A stretch of 64,000 nucleotides of DNA from Clostridium sp. AM34-11AC (GCF_003435375.1 NZ_QWGL01000008.1:231-64230); one strand, 5' to 3'. Counted from the stretch's first letter, positions 25,007-34,723 are shown. A program made the numbers and translations. The notes: generated by a model not told the origin, from the sequence alone.

Positions 25007-26602
25007 ATGAAAAAACGAACAGCAGCGAGGTCGATGGCGGCACTTATGGGAGCAGCAATGGTGCTCACAGCCTGTGGAGGCGGAAACACTACAACGCCTA
25101 CGACAGGTGCCTCTTCCGGAGGAGAGACTCAGACGGCTTCTGAGAGTGCAGAAAGCGGGAAGATCACAAAAACAGATATCGTTGTCGGTCAGGCGTCGGA
25201 TATTGTTACGCTTGATCCTGCGGGACAACAGGATACGACTTCGGGTGTGCTGATGAAACATGCGTACAGTACGCTTTTAGACGTTGATAATGAAGGAAAG
25301 GTGGTTCCGGATCTGGCAGAAAGCTATGAGATGAAGAGCGACACGGAGTATGTGTTTAAACTCCGCGAGGATGCCTGCTTCTGGGACGGCACTCCGGTGA
25401 CAGCTCAGGATGTTAAATTTTCTCTGGATCGCGCGAAGGGAATGCCGAAGACAAAGTCGAATACCTCAAAGATCGAGGAGGTTACCGTAAATGGGGATCA
25501 TGAGGTAACGATTAAACTGACAGAGCCGTATGCAGCATTTAAAACAATCGTAACACAGCACAACCTGAGTATCCTTTCAGAGAAAGCCGTGACGGAAGCG
25601 GGAGATTCATATGGTGATGTGGATAATCTTCTCGGATCAGGGCCATTTAAAGTAACAGAGTGGGTGCCAAACGATCATTATACTCTTGTAAGAAACGATA
25701 ATTATTGGGGGGAGATGCCGATCGCAACCTCTATTACCTGTCGTGTGATCCCGGAGGGAAGTGCCCGCACGATCGCTCTTGAAGCAGGAGAGATTGATGT
25801 TGTCTGGAGCGTAGATCCGACAGACTGCGCAAATGTAGAGTCAAATCCCGACGTAAAACTTCTTTCACAGCCGTCAACAGGTATTGACTACGTGGGAATG
25901 AACACCCAGAAAGAAAAGTTTTCTGATAAAAGAGTCCGTCAGGCTATCAACTACGCCCTTGACAAGCAGGCCTTTGTTGACACGATCATTGAAGGACGCG
26001 GTCTTGTAGCAAACAGCTATATCAATGCAGCAATCCCGGGATGGACCGATGAAGTGGAAGCTTATCCGTATGATCCGGAAAAAGCGAAAGAATTGTTAGC
26101 GGAAGCCGGATATCCGGATGGATTTGAATGCTCGATTTTTGTAAATGGCGATCTCCGTACCCGTTCTGCACAGATTCTTCAGGCTCAGCTTGCGGATGTA
26201 GGAATCAAGGTTGACATTTCCACATATGAGTGGGGTGCCCTTCTTGATACTTTAAATGCAGGCGAACACGAAATGTTTCTTCTTGGCTGGTCCAACACGA
26301 GCTTTGATCCGGACGGAAGTACCTATCAGTTATTCTATTCTGGAAATCATGGTGCAACCGGAAACCGCGCATTCTTCTCAAATGACAAGGTTGATGAGCT
26401 GATCCTTTCTGCACAGCGGGAGAGCGAAGAGTCAAAACGTATGGAACTTTACAAAGAACTCCAGTTTGTACTTCATGAAGAATCTCCGTGGTGTCCGTTA
26501 TACTACAAAGAGAATAACGTTGGTGTGCGCGCAGACTTAAAGGGATTTACTCTTCATGCAGGCGCACAGCATTATCTTGGTAACTGCCATTACGAAGAAT
26601 AG
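25007..26602 (+). CDS. Peptide ABC transporter substrate-binding lipoprotein 1 (family 5)
   Basis: 531 residues from ATG 25007, chosen because GGGAGG ends 8 bp upstream and the two paralogs start at the equivalent MKKR; upstream Met codons lack a ribosome site. The lipobox VLTACGG (Cys at about 25) is followed by a Ser/Thr/Gly-rich linker, then the family 5 fold: DIVTLDPAGQQDT, VPDLAESYEMKSDTEYVFKLREDACFWDG, and the RVRQAINYALDKQAFVDTI signature. It should capture oligopeptides outside the membrane for the DppBCDF-type transporter at 31.9-35.7 kb. It is the most diverged of three paralogs and uses somewhat more A/T-rich codons. Confidence 0.93.
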   Translation: MKKRTAARSMAALMGAAMVLTACGGGNTTTPTTGASSGGETQTASESAESGKITKTDIVVGQASDIVTLDPAGQQDTTSGVLMKHAYSTLLDVDNEGKVVPDLAESYEMKSDTEYVFKLREDACFWDGTPVTAQDVKFSLDRAKGMPKTKSNTSKIEEVTVNGDHEVTIKLTEPYAAFKTIVTQHNLSILSEKAVTEAGDSYGDVDNLLGSGPFKVTEWVPNDHYTLVRNDNYWGEMPIATSITCRVIPEGSARTIALEAGEIDVVWSVDPTDCANVESNPDVKLLSQPSTGIDYVGMNTQKEKFSDKRVRQAINYALDKQAFVDTIIEGRGLVANSYINAAIPGWTDEVEAYPYDPEKAKELLAEAGYPDGFECSIFVNGDLRTRSAQILQAQLADVGIKVDISTYEWGALLDTLNAGEHEMFLLGWSNTSFDPDGSTYQLFYSGNHGATGNRAFFSNDKVDELILSAQRESEESKRMELYKELQFVLHEESPWCPLYYKENNVGVRADLKGFTLHAGAQHYLGNCHYEE

Positions 26603-26670
26603 ATACAGCGAAATCAGGAGCATTCAAATCGTTTAATAAATTTCTGATAATATAAATATTCAGAGAAATT

Positions 26671-26701
26671 TGGGGCGGGGTCTTTTTGATCCCGCCCTTT
26701 T
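26671..26701 (+). terminator. Terminator after binding protein 1
   Basis: GGGGCGGG pairs with CCCGCCC around TCTTTTTGAT and is followed by T. The rest of the 428-bp gap to 27030 holds the next promoter and a TATAGT half-motif at about 26761-26775. Confidence 0.75.
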
Positions 26702-26889
26702 GAGAAAATAGAGGGGAAAATGATCCATCTGGAGATCTGAGAACCGGAAAGTGTTAGCGTTTACTATACATAGCAGAAATCCAGCTTTGTTAATTTTGAA
26801 CAAATTGTAAACAGATTATGGCTATAGAATTGCTGAAACCAAATAAAATAAACAAATTAAACAAAAAATGCGCAGAAAGGAAAACTTTA

Positions 26890-26918
26890 TTGACAAAAAT
26901 ATTAGAAAATGATATCCT
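26890..26918 (+). promoter_or_regulatory. Promoter of peptide-binding protein 2
   Basis: TTGACA, 17-bp spacer, TATCCT. Confidence 0.8.
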
Positions 26919-26952
26919 TTAATCATGAAATTCAGAAAAGAGTGTATATATG

Positions 26953-26970
26953 GGTATAGTAAATATTTAC
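26953..26970 (+). promoter_or_regulatory. Candidate operator, TATAGTRAATA motif copy 1
   Basis: GGTATAGTAAATATT, extending into a perfect palindrome GTAAATATTTAC (26959-26970), starts 36 bp past the -10 of the binding protein 2 promoter. The same core occurs after two other promoters in this region. Confidence 0.45.
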
Positions 26971-27030
26971 ATTCACGGATTACCAATAACACTCTGACGA
27001 AACAGAAATAACTTGAAGGAGGGCATGTGA

Positions 27031-28626
27031 ATGAAAAAAAGAACAGCAGCGAGATCGATGGCAGCCGTTGTCGGAGCAGCAATGGTGCTGACAGCGTGCG
27101 GAGGCGGAAACAATGCGGCGGCAACGACCGCGGCGGCAGGCGGCAGTGAGACTCAGGCGACAGCGGAAAGCTCCGGAGGCGGAAATATCACAAAGACAGA
27201 TATCGTCTTTGCCCAGGCCTCTGACGTCGTGACCCTGGATCCGGCAGGACAGCAGGATACCACATCATCTGTACTTATGAAACATGTGTACAGTACCTTG
27301 ATGGATATCGATGATGATGGCAACCTTGTTCCGGATCTGGCAGAGAGCTACGAGATGAAGAGTGATACGGAATATACCTTCACCCTGAGACAGGACGCAT
27401 GCTTCTCCGATGGCACGCCGGTTACAGCGAAGGATGTAAAGTTTACATTTGACCGCGCGAAGGATATGCCGAAGACGAAATCCAATACCTCCAAGATCGA
27501 GGAGGTTATCGCGGACGACGATCACCATGTTACCTTCAAGCTGACACAGCCGTATGCAGCTTTTAAGACGATCATTACAAACAGCAACTTAAGCATCGTC
27601 TCCGAGGCAGCGGTCACAGCGGCGGGAGAGTCCTACGGTGATGTTGACAATATTCTCGGATCCGGTGAGTTCACAGTTACCGAGTGGGTTCCGAATGATC
27701 ACTACACCCTTGCAAGAAACGAAAAATATTGGGGTGAGATGCCGATCACGACAACGATCACCTGCCGTGTGATCCCGGAGGGAAGCGCCCGCGCCATTGC
27801 CCTTGAGGCAGGAGAGGTCGATCTTGTATGGAACGTTGACGCGACAGACTGTGCGAACATCGAGGCAAATCCGGATGTGACGCTGTTGAGCCAGACGTCT
27901 TCTTCCATCGAATATCTCGGTATGAATACGACAAAAGAGAAATTCAAGGATGTGAGAGTCAGACAGGCGATCAATTACGCGCTGGATAAACAGACATTTG
28001 TTGATACGATCATTGAGGGTCGTGGAACTGTAGCAAACAGCTACATCAACTCGATGATCCCGGGCTGGACCGACGAGGTGGAAGCTTATCCGTATGATCC
28101 GGCGAAGGCGAAGGAGCTTCTTGCGGAAGCCGGCTATCCGAACGGATTCGAATGCAAGATCTATGTAAACGGCGACGTTCGTACCCGTTCCGCCCAGATC
28201 ATTCAGGCCCAGCTTGCAGAGGTTGGAATCACGGTTGATATCTCTACCTATGAGTGGGGCGCTCTTCTCGATTCCTTAAATGCAGGTGAGCATGAGATGT
28301 TCCTCCTCGGATGGTCGAATTCAAGCTTCGACGCGGATGGAAGTACTTACCAGTTATTCTATTCCGGAAACCATGGAGCAACCGGTAACCGTGCATTCTT
28401 AACTGATGATAAAGTCGATGAGCTGATCATCAACGCGCAGAAAGAGAGTGACGACACCAAGCGTATGGAGTTATACAAAGAGCTTCAGGTATATCTCCAT
28501 GAGATCTCCCCGTGGTGTCCGTTATACTACAAAAATGACAATGTCGGTGTCCGCGCAGACTTAAAGGGATTCAAGCTTCACAAGGGCGCAACGCACTACC
28601 TTGGCAACTGCCACTATGAAGATTGA
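27031..28626 (+). CDS. Peptide ABC transporter substrate-binding lipoprotein 2 (family 5)
   Basis: 531 residues, same plan as its neighbours: lipobox VLTACGG, low-complexity linker, then the DVVTLDPAGQQDTTSSVLMKHVYSTL start of the fold. It is visibly closer to binding protein 3 than to 1 (both share STLMDIDDDGNLVPDLAES). AAGGAGGG precedes the ATG. It has its own promoter and a strong terminator, so it is a single-gene unit, allowing expression apart from the transporter operon. Peptide specificity unknown. Confidence 0.93.
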   Translation: MKKRTAARSMAAVVGAAMVLTACGGGNNAAATTAAAGGSETQATAESSGGGNITKTDIVFAQASDVVTLDPAGQQDTTSSVLMKHVYSTLMDIDDDGNLVPDLAESYEMKSDTEYTFTLRQDACFSDGTPVTAKDVKFTFDRAKDMPKTKSNTSKIEEVIADDDHHVTFKLTQPYAAFKTIITNSNLSIVSEAAVTAAGESYGDVDNILGSGEFTVTEWVPNDHYTLARNEKYWGEMPITTTITCRVIPEGSARAIALEAGEVDLVWNVDATDCANIEANPDVTLLSQTSSSIEYLGMNTTKEKFKDVRVRQAINYALDKQTFVDTIIEGRGTVANSYINSMIPGWTDEVEAYPYDPAKAKELLAEAGYPNGFECKIYVNGDVRTRSAQIIQAQLAEVGITVDISTYEWGALLDSLNAGEHEMFLLGWSNSSFDADGSTYQLFYSGNHGATGNRAFLTDDKVDELIINAQKESDDTKRMELYKELQVYLHEISPWCPLYYKNDNVGVRADLKGFKLHKGATHYLGNCHYED

Positions 28627-28647
28627 TAATATTTAAAATGTGAAAGA

Positions 28648-28680
28648 CGGGGGCAGACATGAAGGTGTCTGCCCCCTTTT
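28648..28680 (+). terminator. Terminator after binding protein 2
   Basis: GGGGGCAGACA pairs perfectly with TGTCTGCCCCC around a six-base loop, followed by TTTT. Confidence 0.92.
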
Positions 28681-28682
28681 CA

Positions 28683-28765
28683 ACGACACGCAACCGTGCG
28701 AAGACGCAGATCGCCGCAAGCGGCCACACGGGATGCCCGGAGGTGTAAGAACCCATTCTTTGAAA
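28683..28765 (+). repeat. Dispersed intergenic repeat, copy 3
   Basis: CGTGCGAAGACGCAGAT, then CGCCGCAAGCGGCCACACG, then GGTGTAAGAACCCATTCTTT match the second half of the 18030-18165 element with conservative changes. It too follows a terminator directly. Confidence 0.55.
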
Positions 28766-28804
28766 ATTATACAAAAAATACTGGAAATGCATGGAATGTT
28801 CGGT

Positions 28805-28853
28805 TATAATGTCACTATCATGTATAGTACGATGTATAGTGAATTATAACTAT
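28805..28853 (+). promoter_or_regulatory. rpiR-family gene control region with TATAGT palindromes
   Basis: A TATAAT -10 at 28805-28810 (weak -35) is followed by ACTAT-CATGT-ATAGT (28814-28828) and by TGTATAGTGAATTATAACTAT, whose arms ATAGT/ACTAT are at 28836-28840 and 28849-28853. These match the motif after the binding protein 2 and 3 promoters, which suggests autoregulation by the encoded RpiR protein. Confidence 0.45.
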
Positions 28854-28913
28854 TCAGAGAATTCGCTGATAAAATAGGGATAGGGCTGAATAGTAAAACA
28901 GGAGGAGATGAGC

Positions 28914-29801
28914 ATGGGAATTCTCGAAGAAGTAAACGCAAGCTATGAAAAACTCAGCCCGGTTCAGAAAAGGATCGCGGATTTTATCTTCAAATATCCG
29001 GATCAAGTCTGCTTTTACTCCCTGAAAGAGCTTTCAGAGACATTGGGTGTGACGGAGGTGACCATATTAAGGTTCACAAAGAAGATTGGGGCCCAGAGCT
29101 TCGTGGAGATGAAGAATCGTCTGCGGGAACATTTACAGACGAGACTGGTCCATGGGGACGGTTTAAACAGGATCGCGGACCATGTGGGCGGGATCCGGTT
29201 CGGTGATCACGACAAGGAGGAGATGTTTCAGGAGTTCGTCGCGAACGAGAAGAATGTGATCGCGAAGACCTTTGAACAGGTCTCCTTAAAGGATATCCTC
29301 TCCGCAGTGGCCATCATCAGGCAGTCCCGGAAGATCTATGTGGTGGGAAGCGAGCTGGTGACAGGAATCTGTGCCTACACGACGAGAAGACTCCTGACAT
29401 TGGGGCTGGAGGCGCTCGATCTCTCGAATCTGAGCCGGGCTCTCTACAATAATTACCTGGCCCACGCTACGCCTGAGGACTGCGCGATCATCTTTTCTGT
29501 ACCCGGATACGCGAAACATATCGTGAATACCGCAAGATATCTCGATAAGAAAAAGATCCCGCAGATCGCCGTCACGGATCAGAGAACTTCACCGATCGCG
29601 GCCTACGGAACGACCGTTTTTACCTGCAATAACCACGACCTGTTCTTTTATAACTCCGTGATGGGATATATGTCTGTGGCGAACGCCCTGATATATTTCG
29701 CCGCCATGGATAACCCGGAGGAGACGAATAAACGCCGTGGGCGCCTCTCGGAAGTGAGAAGTGCGATCGGCAGCACCGACTTCGTTAAAGACGGTTTATA
29801 G
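28914..29801 (+). CDS. RpiR/MurR family transcriptional regulator (HTH plus SIS domain)
   Basis: Reading from ATG 28914 (MGILEEVNASYEKLSPVQKRIADFIF), 6 bp inside a frame that can also start at 28908; GGAGG at 28900-28904 fits either. An N-terminal HTH_6 domain (residues about 1-77, LSETLGVTEVTILRFTKKIG recognition region) is followed by a SIS sugar-phosphate-type domain (about 120-260, KIYVVGSELVTGICAYTTRRL and CAIIFSVPGYAKHIVNTARYL). Its position between peptide-binding genes suggests that it controls them, although most relatives answer to sugar phosphates. Confidence 0.92.
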   Translation: MGILEEVNASYEKLSPVQKRIADFIFKYPDQVCFYSLKELSETLGVTEVTILRFTKKIGAQSFVEMKNRLREHLQTRLVHGDGLNRIADHVGGIRFGDHDKEEMFQEFVANEKNVIAKTFEQVSLKDILSAVAIIRQSRKIYVVGSELVTGICAYTTRRLLTLGLEALDLSNLSRALYNNYLAHATPEDCAIIFSVPGYAKHIVNTARYLDKKKIPQIAVTDQRTSPIAAYGTTVFTCNNHDLFFYNSVMGYMSVANALIYFAAMDNPEETNKRRGRLSEVRSAIGSTDFVKDGL

Positions 29802-29921
29802 GCAGCGGATCTTCGAAAGGGACAACCTATCAGTATAATAGGAGTACAGTAAATACAATACAAAAAAGATCACAATAATTTGTGAAAATTGCTAAATTAA
29901 CCCCTTGTAAATTGAAAATTA

Positions 29922-29950
29922 TTGACAAATATGTTCAATACTGTTATCAT
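29922..29950 (+). promoter_or_regulatory. Promoter of binding protein 3 and the transporter operon
   Basis: TTGACA, 17-bp spacer, TATCAT. Confidence 0.85.
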
Positions 29951-29984
29951 TGCTTCATGAGAACGAACTAAGTACTGCATGACG

Positions 29985-29999
29985 AGTATAGTGAATACT
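29985..29999 (+). promoter_or_regulatory. Candidate operator, TATAGTRAATA motif copy 3
   Basis: AGTATAGTGAATACT, with arms AGTAT/ATACT, starts 35 bp past the -10, the same place as the copy after the binding protein 2 promoter. Confidence 0.5.
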
Positions 30000-30068
30000 G
30001 ACATATGTTACCGTTATGAAGTGCGACCGCTGTGGGGAGCGGTAGAAAAAAACAGGAGGAATTTGTGA

Positions 30069-31661
30069 ATGAAAAGAAGGGGTATTGCAAGAACAACAGC
30101 AATGGCAATGGCAGCAGCTATGATCCTTACAGCCTGCGGAGGTGGAAACACTGATCAGTCTACAAACGCACCGGCGGGCGGCAGCGCGCAGACAACTACC
30201 GATAACGGCGGAAGCGGCGAGATCACAAAGACAGATATCGTTGTGGCTATGGGCGCAGATGTTGTCACACTGGATCCGGCAGGACAGCAGGATACCACAT
30301 CCGGAGTACTGATCCATCACGTATACAGCACACTGATGGATATCGACGATGACGGTAACCTTGTTCCTGATCTGGCTGAGAGCTATGAGATGAAGAGTGA
30401 TACAGAGTATACCTTCAAGCTCCGTGAGGATGCATGCTTCTCAGACGGAACACCGGTAACAGCGAAGGATGTAAAGTTTACGTATGACCGTGCGAAGGAT
30501 ATGCCGAAGACAAAGTCCAATACTTCAAAGATCGCAGAGGTTATCGCTGACGATGATTACCACGTAACCTTCAAACTCACACAGCCATACGCAGCGTTCA
30601 AGACAATCGTTACCCAGACAAACTTAAGTATCGTTTCTGAGGCAGCTGTCACAGCAGCAGGCGATGCTTACGGCGATGTGGAGAATGTACTCGGATCCGG
30701 TGAGTTCACGGTTACGGAGTGGGTTCCGAACGATCACTACACCCTCACAAAAAACGAAAAATACTGGGGTACAGAACCGATCGCAACTTCCATTACTGTC
30801 CGCGTAATCCCGGAGGGAAGTGCAAGAACGATCGCTCTTGAGGCAGGAGAAGTCGATCTTGTATGGAACGTTGACCCGACAGACTGTGCGAATGTGGAAG
30901 CAAACTCCGACGTAGCGCTTCTTTCCCAGCCGTCTTCTTCCATTGAGTATCTCGGAATGAATACGACAAAAGAGAAGTTCTCCGACGAGAGAGTCCGTCA
31001 GGCAGTCAACTACGCGCTGGATAAACAGACCTTCGTTGATACGATCATTGAGGGACGCGGTACTGTGGCAAACAGCTATATCAACTCCACGATCCCGGGC
31101 TGGTCTGAAGAGGAGGAAGCTTATCCGTACGATCCGGAAAAGGCAAAAGAGCTCCTTGCGGAAGCAGGTTATCCGAATGGATTTGAGTGCAGTCTCTATG
31201 TAAACGGTGACGTTCGTACACGTTCCGCGCAGATCGTTCAGGCACAGCTCGCTGAAGTTGGAATCACCGTTGATATTTCTACCTATGAGTGGGGCGCATT
31301 GCTTGATTCCTTAAATGCAGGTGATCACGAGATGTTCATCCTCGGATGGTCCAACACAAGCTTTGACGCAGACGGAAGCACCTACCAGTTATTCTACTCT
31401 GAGAACCATGGTGCAACCGGCAACCGTGCATTCTTAACAGATGAGAAGGTCGACGAACTCATTATCGCCGCTCAGGAGGAAAGCGATGATACCAAGCGTA
31501 TGGGACTCTACAAGGAGCTTCAGGATCGTCTCCACGAGATCTCCCCGTGGTGCCCGTTATACTACAAATACGATAACGTCGGTGTCCGCGCAGACTTAAA
31601 GGGCTTCAAGCTTCACAAAGGCGCACAGCATTACCTTGGCAACTGCCATTACGAAAAATAA
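30069..31661 (+). CDS. Peptide ABC transporter substrate-binding lipoprotein 3 (family 5)
   Basis: 530 residues with lipobox ILTACGG (Cys at about 25), a Thr/Gly/Ser linker, and the family 5 fold: VTLDPAGQQDTTSGVLIHHVYSTL, the ERVRQAVNYALDKQTFVDTI signature, and a C terminus GAQHYLGNCHYEK like its paralogs. ACAGGAGG lies upstream of the ATG. It is the binding protein directly upstream of the permease genes, separated by a hairpin that may let it be made in excess, so it is probably the main partner of this transporter. Confidence 0.93.
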   Translation: MKRRGIARTTAMAMAAAMILTACGGGNTDQSTNAPAGGSAQTTTDNGGSGEITKTDIVVAMGADVVTLDPAGQQDTTSGVLIHHVYSTLMDIDDDGNLVPDLAESYEMKSDTEYTFKLREDACFSDGTPVTAKDVKFTYDRAKDMPKTKSNTSKIAEVIADDDYHVTFKLTQPYAAFKTIVTQTNLSIVSEAAVTAAGDAYGDVENVLGSGEFTVTEWVPNDHYTLTKNEKYWGTEPIATSITVRVIPEGSARTIALEAGEVDLVWNVDPTDCANVEANSDVALLSQPSSSIEYLGMNTTKEKFSDERVRQAVNYALDKQTFVDTIIEGRGTVANSYINSTIPGWSEEEEAYPYDPEKAKELLAEAGYPNGFECSLYVNGDVRTRSAQIVQAQLAEVGITVDISTYEWGALLDSLNAGDHEMFILGWSNTSFDADGSTYQLFYSENHGATGNRAFLTDEKVDELIIAAQEESDDTKRMGLYKELQDRLHEISPWCPLYYKYDNVGVRADLKGFKLHKGAQHYLGNCHYEK

Positions 31662-31701
31662 TATCTGATCCCCAAAAAGGACAGAGTCCATGCAAAGACA
31701 G

Positions 31702-31729
31702 GGTACGGATCACGAAAGGGATCCGTACC
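31702..31729 (+). promoter_or_regulatory. Intercistronic hairpin between binding protein 3 and permease
   Basis: GGTACGGATC pairs perfectly with GATCCGTACC around eight bases, without a clear T run. No promoter is obvious in the 200-bp gap, so it more likely stabilises the upstream message or partially terminates than ends the operon. Confidence 0.6.
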
Positions 31730-31863
31730 TATTTCCAGAATCCGGTGAAAGCCCGGAAAACATTCCAGAAACCCTGAGACAAGGATCCGGAACTTCGGCC
31801 CGATAGACGGGTTTCGGAAACACAAAAAAACAGCCGCGGGATGCGGTAGATTGGATGGTGTGC

Positions 31864-32796
31864 ATGAGCAAATATGTGTTAAAGAGACTTGCGATGCTGA
31901 TCCCGGTATTGATCGGCGTGACATTCATGGTTTATTTCATCTTAAGCCTTTCGCCAGGTGATACAGCAGCGATGATCGCAGGTGAGTCGGCAGACGCAGA
32001 GACGATCGAAGCGACAAGAAAAGACCTCGGACTTGACCAGCCGGTTATCGTTCAGTACGGAAAATATATGTTGAACCTTCTTCACGGCGATATGGGTAAA
32101 TCCTACAAGACAAAACGTGATGTTTTCCCGACGATCATGGCTGCATTCCCGAATACAGCAAAGCTTGCGTTCTGGTCAATCCTGGTGGCAGTAGCCATCG
32201 CGCTTCCGATCGGTATCATCAGTGCCACGAGGCAGTACAGTATGATCGATAATGTGGGTATGGTCGCCGCCCTATTGGGTGTCGCGACGCCAAACTTCTG
32301 GCTGGGCCTGATGCTCATTATCGTATTCTCCTTAAACCTTGGATGGCTTCCATCCGGCGGTATGGGATCCTGGAAGAACTACATTATGCCGGCGATCACC
32401 CTTGGTACCGGCGACGCAGCGCTGATCTGCCGTATGACGCGTTCCTCCATGCTTGAGGTCATCCGTCAGGATTATATCCGTACCGCGAGAGCGAAGGGTG
32501 TGCCGGAGAAAATGGTGATCCGGAAACACGCATTAAAGAATGCACTGATCCCGGTCGTTACCGTTATCGGCCTTCAGTTCGGTTCCCTTCTTGGCGGCGC
32601 GACTCTTACCGAGACCGTATTTGCATGGCCTGGCGTTGGCCGTCTCCTGGTAGACTCCATCAAGAGTAAAGATGCCCCGTTAGTCCTCGGCGGCGTTATC
32701 ATGATGACCATTACCTTCAGTATCGTAAACCTTTGCGTGGACATTCTCTACGCTTTCATTGATCCGCGTATCAAAGCGCAGTATAAGAAAAAATAA
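31864..32796 (+). CDS. Peptide ABC transporter permease, DppB type
   Basis: 310 residues from ATG 31864 (MSKYVLKRLAMLIPVLIGVTF is the standard start; an ATG three codons earlier is also possible). Six helices, with the cytoplasmic EAA loop DYIRTARAKGVPEKMVIRKHALKNALIPV at about 200-228, which contacts the ATPases. Forms the inner-membrane channel with the next permease. The ribosome site is weak (GGATGG), unlike the rest of the operon. Confidence 0.93.
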   Translation: MSKYVLKRLAMLIPVLIGVTFMVYFILSLSPGDTAAMIAGESADAETIEATRKDLGLDQPVIVQYGKYMLNLLHGDMGKSYKTKRDVFPTIMAAFPNTAKLAFWSILVAVAIALPIGIISATRQYSMIDNVGMVAALLGVATPNFWLGLMLIIVFSLNLGWLPSGGMGSWKNYIMPAITLGTGDAALICRMTRSSMLEVIRQDYIRTARAKGVPEKMVIRKHALKNALIPVVTVIGLQFGSLLGGATLTETVFAWPGVGRLLVDSIKSKDAPLVLGGVIMMTITFSIVNLCVDILYAFIDPRIKAQYKKK

Positions 32797-32808
32797 GGAG
32801 GAAAGCGT

Positions 32809-33705
32809 ATGGGAACATCAAAGAATCAGGAAGCGGCATCCGGCGCGGCTGTAAAGAAGCGCGGTCAGTTTAAAGAGATCTGGCGCCGCTTAAAAAAGAA
32901 TAAAATGGCAATGATCGGTCTTGGAATCGTCGCTCTCCTCGTACTGATCTCTATCTTTGCGGATTTCCTGTTCGATTACAATACCGTTGTTATCAAACAG
33001 AACACAGCTATCCGTCTCCAGACCCCGAGCGCGGCTCACTGGCTCGGAACAGATGAGTTCGGACGTGATATTCTGGCACGTCTCGTTCACGGATCAAGAG
33101 TATCCTTAAGCGTCGGCGTTGTAGCCGTATCCATCGCACTTCTGATCGGCGGATCCTTAGGAGCGATCGCAGGCTTCTACGGCGGAAAGATCGATAACGT
33201 GATCATGCGTATCATGGATATCTTCCTTGCAGTGCCGAGCCTTCTTCTTTCCATCACGATTGTATCCGCACTTGGACCGAGCATCTTCAACTTAATGCTT
33301 GCCATCGCGATCTCTTCCGTGCCTGGCTACGCGCGAATCGTCCGGGCTTCCGTCCTTACCGTAAAGGATCAGGAATTTGTAGAGGCGGCGAAATGTATCG
33401 GAGCAAACAACTTCGAGATCATTTCCTCCCATATTCTCCCGAACTGTATGGCACCGATCATCGTTCAGGTATCTTTAAAGGTTGCATCCGCGATCCTTTC
33501 CACATCCGGTTTAAGCTTCCTGGGCCTCGGCGTAAAGGCTCCGACACCGGAGTGGGGCGCAATGCTTTCCGGCGGACGTGCTTACTTAAGAAACGCTCCG
33601 CACCTGACCGTATTCCCGGGTATTGCGATCATCATTACGATCCTTTCCCTGAACCTGTTAGGCGATGGTCTTCGTGATGCGTTAGACCCGAAACTGAAGA
33701 AGTAG
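32809..33705 (+). CDS. Peptide ABC transporter permease, DppC type
   Basis: 298 residues. A long cytoplasmic N terminus rich in Lys, one helix ([21 protein letters not shown]), the conserved [25 protein letters not shown] external loop, then five more helices with the EAA loop [24 protein letters not shown]. Partner of the DppB-type permease 12 bp upstream. AAGGAGG precedes ATG. Confidence 0.94.
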   Translation: MGTSKNQEAASGAAVKKRGQFKEIWRRLKKNKMAMIGLGIVALLVLISIFADFLFDYNTVVIKQNTAIRLQTPSAAHWLGTDEFGRDILARLVHGSRVSLSVGVVAVSIALLIGGSLGAIAGFYGGKIDNVIMRIMDIFLAVPSLLLSITIVSALGPSIFNLMLAIAISSVPGYARIVRASVLTVKDQEFVEAAKCIGANNFEIISSHILPNCMAPIIVQVSLKVASAILSTSGLSFLGLGVKAPTPEWGAMLSGGRAYLRNAPHLTVFPGIAIIITILSLNLLGDGLRDALDPKLKK

Positions 33706-33718
33706 GGAGGACAAAATA

Positions 33719-34723
33719 TTGGAAGATAACAAAAACTTAATTCTTGATATTAAGGATCTTGTGATCCATTATGAGACCGATGACGGCGTTGTAGAGGCGG
33801 TAAACGGCATCGATATCCAGTTAGAGCACGGAAAAACATTAGGACTGGTAGGAGAGACCGGATCCGGAAAGACAACAACCGCTCTTTCAATCCTGCGTCT
33901 CGTTCCGGACCCGCCGGGAGTTATTAAAAACGGTTCCATCTTTCTTGACGGAAAAGATATCTTAAATATGCCGCAGAAGGAGCTGGAGGCGATCCGTGGA
34001 AATACCGTTTCCATGATCTTCCAGGATCCGATGACATCCTTAAACCCGGTGCTCACCGTCGGTGACCAGATCGCCGAGGTTATCAAGCTCCATGATAAGA
34101 TCAGTGAGAAAGAGGCTGAACAGAAAGCCGGCGATATGCTGGAAGTGGTAGGTATCCCGAGAGAACGTTTCGGCGAGTATCCGCACCAGTTCTCCGGTGG
34201 TATGAAGCAGCGTGTCGTGATCGCTATGGCTCTTGCCTGCAACCCGAAGCTCCTTCTTGCCGATGAGCCGACAACCGCTCTCGATGTGACAATTCAGGCA
34301 CAGGTTCTCGAGACGATGAAGGATTTAAGAAAGAAATTTGGATCCGCGATGATCATGATCACCCATGATCTGGGAATTATCGCAGAGGTCTGTGATGAGG
34401 TCTCCGTTGTATATGCCGGACAGATCGTTGAGCATGGAACTCTGGAAGATATCTTCAACCATACCATGCACCCATACACAGAAGGTCTTTTCGGTTCTCT
34501 TCCGAACATTGAGGACCGCAAGGCGAGACTTCAGCCGATTCCGGGCCTGATGCCGGATCCGACAAACCTTCCGAAAGGCTGCCCGTTCTCCCCGAGATGT
34601 AAGTACTGCACAGAAGCGTGCAAAAAAGACAGACCGGAAAAGAAGTGGGCGAGCGATACGCATTATGTGCGCTGCGTCCGCTACGAAGAGCCGGGATTTT
34701 CCATTGAAAGGAGTGAGCAGTAA
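33719..34723 (+). CDS. Peptide ABC transporter ATPase, DppD/OppD type
   Basis: 334 residues starting at TTG, supported by GGGAGGACAAAATA immediately upstream; no ATG is better placed. Walker [11 protein letters not shown] (about 44), Q-loop, signature FSGGMKQRV (about 160), Walker [13 protein letters not shown] (about 178). The C terminus carries the oligopeptide-family extension [14 protein letters not shown] (about 286-299), whose four Cys bind an iron-sulfur cluster in characterised members. Its stop overlaps the next start (TAATG), so translation is coupled. Confidence 0.94.
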   Translation: MEDNKNLILDIKDLVIHYETDDGVVEAVNGIDIQLEHGKTLGLVGETGSGKTTTALSILRLVPDPPGVIKNGSIFLDGKDILNMPQKELEAIRGNTVSMIFQDPMTSLNPVLTVGDQIAEVIKLHDKISEKEAEQKAGDMLEVVGIPRERFGEYPHQFSGGMKQRVVIAMALACNPKLLLADEPTTALDVTIQAQVLETMKDLRKKFGSAMIMITHDLGIIAEVCDEVSVVYAGQIVEHGTLEDIFNHTMHPYTEGLFGSLPNIEDRKARLQPIPGLMPDPTNLPKGCPFSPRCKYCTEACKKDRPEKKWASDTHYVRCVRYEEPGFSIERSEQ

